Assembly (NCBI GenBank): GCA_029218485.1
Contig: JAQXRK010000037.1
Span: 1-7,076, forward strand
Source: a bacterium
GTDB lineage: Bacteria; Bacillota; Clostridia; Christensenellales; CAG-138
Direction of reading: 5' to 3'
DNA length: 7,076 nucleotides
Positions 5,146-7,076 of this stretch are shown in pieces (within the stretch, counting starts at the first letter, position 1; every line of letters starts with the position of its first letter). A program made the translations under genes and the position numbers. Below the pieces are notes generated by a model, which had not been told where the DNA came from, did no database searches, and was given only the letters and a program-made list of their open reading frames with translations.

Positions 5146-7076
5146 ATGAAGTGTGTCATCATTGGCGGCGTTGCCGGCGGTGCAACGGCTGCGGCAAGAC
5201 TGCGGCGTCTCGACGAATCCGCAGAGATCGTTCTCCTCGAGCGCGGTTCGGAGATTTCTTTCGCAAACTGCGGTCTGCCCTATTATATCAGCGGCGTCAT
5301 CTCCGATGAGGACGAGCTGCTGCTGCAAACGCCCGAGAGCTTTCACGCGCGCTTCCATGTGGATGTCCGCATCAACAGCGAGGCCCTCTCCATCGATCCG
5401 GAGAACAAGACCGTTCTCGTCCGTTCGGCGGATCGCGAATACACCGAGACCTATGACAAGCTGATCCTCTCCCCCGGTGCGCAGCCGATCGTGCCGCCCA
5501 TTCCCGGCGTTGACAGCGAGCGCGTGTTCACGCTGCGCAACATCCCCGACATGAAGCGCATCCACAGCTATATTCAGGCGCACCAGCCCAAGAGCGCCGT
5601 TGTCGTCGGCTGCGGCTTTATCGGCATCGAGATGGCGGAGAACCTGATGGAGGCGGGTCTGTCCGTCACATCAGTGGATCTTGCCAGAAACGTGATCCCC
5701 GCGCTGGACTATGACATGGCGTGCGACGTGCACAGCTATCTGCGCGGCAAGGGCCTGAACCTGCTGCTCTCGAGCGGTCTGTCCGGCATCGAGCAGCAGG
5801 AGGGCGGTCAGCTGCTCGTCACGGCCGGAGAGCACCGGCTTATGGCGGACATCGTCATCCTCTCCATCGGCGTGCGGCCCGAGAGCCGGCTCGCCGCGGA
5901 CGCCGGCCTTGCCGTCAACGGCCGCGGCTGCATCATGGTCAACGATCAGATGCAGACCTCGAACGCGGATATCTATGCCGTGGGCGATGCGATCGAGGTC
6001 AAGAATTTCGTGACCGATCTGCCGGCGAGCATTCCGCTTGCCGGTCCGGCCAACCGGCAGGCGCGCATCGCGGCGGATGCCATCTGCGGCATGGACAGCC
6101 ATTACGCCGGCACGCAGGGCTCCGCCATCGTGAAAATCTTTGATATGACCGTAGCCGCGACCGGCATCAACGAGCAGACCGCCCGGTCGCTCGGCCTCGA
6201 CTACGGCAAGGTGTTCACGTTCTCGCCCTCCCACGCCGGTTATTACCCGGGCGCGAAGAACATGTCCGTCAAGACGATCTATGAGAAAAAGACCGGCCGC
6301 ATTCTGGGCGCGGAGCTCGTCGGCTATGAGGGCGTGGACAAGCGCGCCGATGTGTTTGCAACCGCCATCCGCGCCGGCCTGACGGCCGATGATCTCGCGG
6401 AGCTGGAGCTGTGCTATGCGCCGCCGTTCTCCTCCGCCAAGGATCCGGTCAACGTTGCGGGCTATGTGATCCAGAACGAGCTGCGCGGTCTGGTCAAGCA
6501 CTTCCATTGGCACGATATCGCCTCGCTCCCGCGCGACGGCAGCGTCGTGCTGCTCGATGTGCGCACCGCCGGCGAGTATGCACGCGGCCACATCGATGGG
6601 TTTGTCAATATCCCGCTGCATGAGCTGCGCGACCGCATTGCGGAGATCCCGACCGGCAAGCCGGTCTATGTGCACTGCCAGAGCGGGCTTCGCAGCTATG
6701 TAGCCACGCGCCTGCTCTCCGGGCACGGGTTCGACTGCTACAACCTCTCCGGCGGCTACCGGCTGTACGCCTCCATCGCCAAGGAGCAGCCGTTCTGTGC
6801 CGACCGCGACTGCCTCAACCAGCCGTACGCCGGCAGCGACGCCGCGCTGGTGCGCGATTATTTCCACGCGCGCGGCCTAAGCTGTTCTGAGAGCACTATG
6901 CGGATTTTGCAGCTCAAGCACAAGCTCGACGGCGCGCCGGAGCTGACCAAGAGCATGACCGGCTTCGGCGGCGGCATGCATCGCGGCCTGGCCTGCGGCG
7001 CGGTCACGGGCGCGGTCGCGGCCATCGGCGCGCGGCTCGGCCGTTCCGAGCGCGGCGGCGCAAAGGAGCCGGCCGG
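5146..7076 (+). CDS. CoA-disulfide reductase-type FAD oxidoreductase fused to rhodanese and C_GCAxxG_C_C domains (3' partial)
   Basis: The ATG follows GGAGG (5132-5136) by 9 bases, and the frame has no stop through the window end (643 full codons). Residues 1-445 are a class of NAD(P)H flavoenzyme that reduces CoA disulfide, persulfides or related thiols. It has an FAD-binding GGVAGGATAAAR (7-18), a single redox cysteine in SFANCGLPYY (Cys42), an NAD(P)-binding VVVGCGFIGIEMAE (152-165), a second FAD motif YAVGDA (277-282) and C-terminal YAPPFSSAKDPVN (Tyr424). Residues about 455-550 are a rhodanese domain (LLDVR; catalytic Cys511 in VHCQSGLRSY), which carries sulfur as a persulfide. Residues about 566-625 resemble C_GCAxxG_C_C proteins (SCSES with Cys580; GFGGGMHRGLACGAVTGAV with Cys617); their later cysteines would lie beyond the window. 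Reductase-rhodanese fusions are known; the third domain is unusual. Cytoplasmic thiol, polysulfide or persulfide redox is the likely role. Confidence 0.92.
   Translation, partial: MKCVIIGGVAGGATAAARLRRLDESAEIVLLERGSEISFANCGLPYYISGVISDEDELLLQTPESFHARFHVDVRINSEALSIDPENKTVLVRSADREYTETYDKLILSPGAQPIVPPIPGVDSERVFTLRNIPDMKRIHSYIQAHQPKSAVVVGCGFIGIEMAENLMEAGLSVTSVDLARNVIPALDYDMACDVHSYLRGKGLNLLLSSGLSGIEQQEGGQLLVTAGEHRLMADIVILSIGVRPESRLAADAGLAVNGRGCIMVNDQMQTSNADIYAVGDAIEVKNFVTDLPASIPLAGPANRQARIAADAICGMDSHYAGTQGSAIVKIFDMTVAATGINEQTARSLGLDYGKVFTFSPSHAGYYPGAKNMSVKTIYEKKTGRILGAELVGYEGVDKRADVFATAIRAGLTADDLAELELCYAPPFSSAKDPVNVAGYVIQNELRGLVKHFHWHDIASLPRDGSVVLLDVRTAGEYARGHIDGFVNIPLHELRDRIAEIPTGKPVYVHCQSGLRSYVATRLLSGHGFDCYNLSGGYRLYASIAKEQPFCADRDCLNQPYAGSDAALVRDYFHARGLSCSESTMRILQLKHKLDGAPELTKSMTGFGGGMHRGLACGAVTGAVAAIGARLGRSERGGAKEPA

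Noticed and set aside
5671..6867. 398-codon open frame on the minus strand
   Set aside because: It is antisense to the well-supported reductase-rhodanese gene, and its composition mirrors that gene's codon use.
1..7076. tRNA, rRNA, CRISPR array or tRNA-type attachment site
   Set aside because: No cloverleaf, regular spaced repeats or rRNA-like sequence was seen on either strand.

Overview
The window looks like chromosome from a gut-type, high-GC Clostridia relative (Firmicutes, Oscillospiraceae-like). This rests on the style of the proteins (a DUF4368-type large serine recombinase, a clostridial-type FeoB, a CoA-disulfide-reductase/rhodanese fusion), strong AGGAGG-like ribosome binding sites and GC-rich third codon positions on the right. 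The species cannot be named from the sequence. Base composition changes sharply: about 1-1600 is AT-richer and carries small accessory genes on the minus strand, while about 1900-7076 is GC-rich and reads left to right.

Left part (1-1924). The minus strand carries, in its own reading order, a three-helix membrane protein (1463-1194), a short protein resembling the start of DUF2812 proteins (1136-951), an unrecognised 155-residue acidic protein (911-444) and, at the window edge, the first 28 codons of a lipoprotein (84-1). A REP-like palindrome lies at 403-432. The stretch 1464-1924 has no convincing gene and looks like decayed coding debris.

Middle part (1925-3880). A 54-codon ORF with a TTG start and a CxxCxxxC cluster ends 21 bases before a complete 540-residue large serine recombinase, so the two probably form one transcription unit. 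About 150 bases of hairpin-rich DNA follow the recombinase.

Then, without its own start, comes the C-terminal part of the ferrous iron permease FeoB (3881-4729). The FeoB GTPase domain and the first part of the membrane domain are absent. The coding sequence resumes at the conserved MGxGCNAAGV segment, exactly at a 14-bp palindrome (CCCATG-TG-CATGGG). The simplest reading is that an element carrying the recombinase integrated inside feoB, and that 3881-3894 is its right attachment site. The left end and the 5' half of feoB are not in the window.

Right part (4770-7076). A 53-residue small protein follows feoB, then a terminator-like hairpin and a good sigma-A-type promoter (TTGCTT-17-TATAAT). 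This promoter drives a long ORF that stays open to the window end. It encodes a pyridine-nucleotide-disulfide oxidoreductase of the CoA-disulfide reductase type, fused to a rhodanese domain and then to a C_GCAxxG_C_C-type cysteine domain, most likely a thiol/persulfide redox enzyme. This downstream part looks like resident chromosome; the recombinase unit and probably the left part are the incoming DNA.
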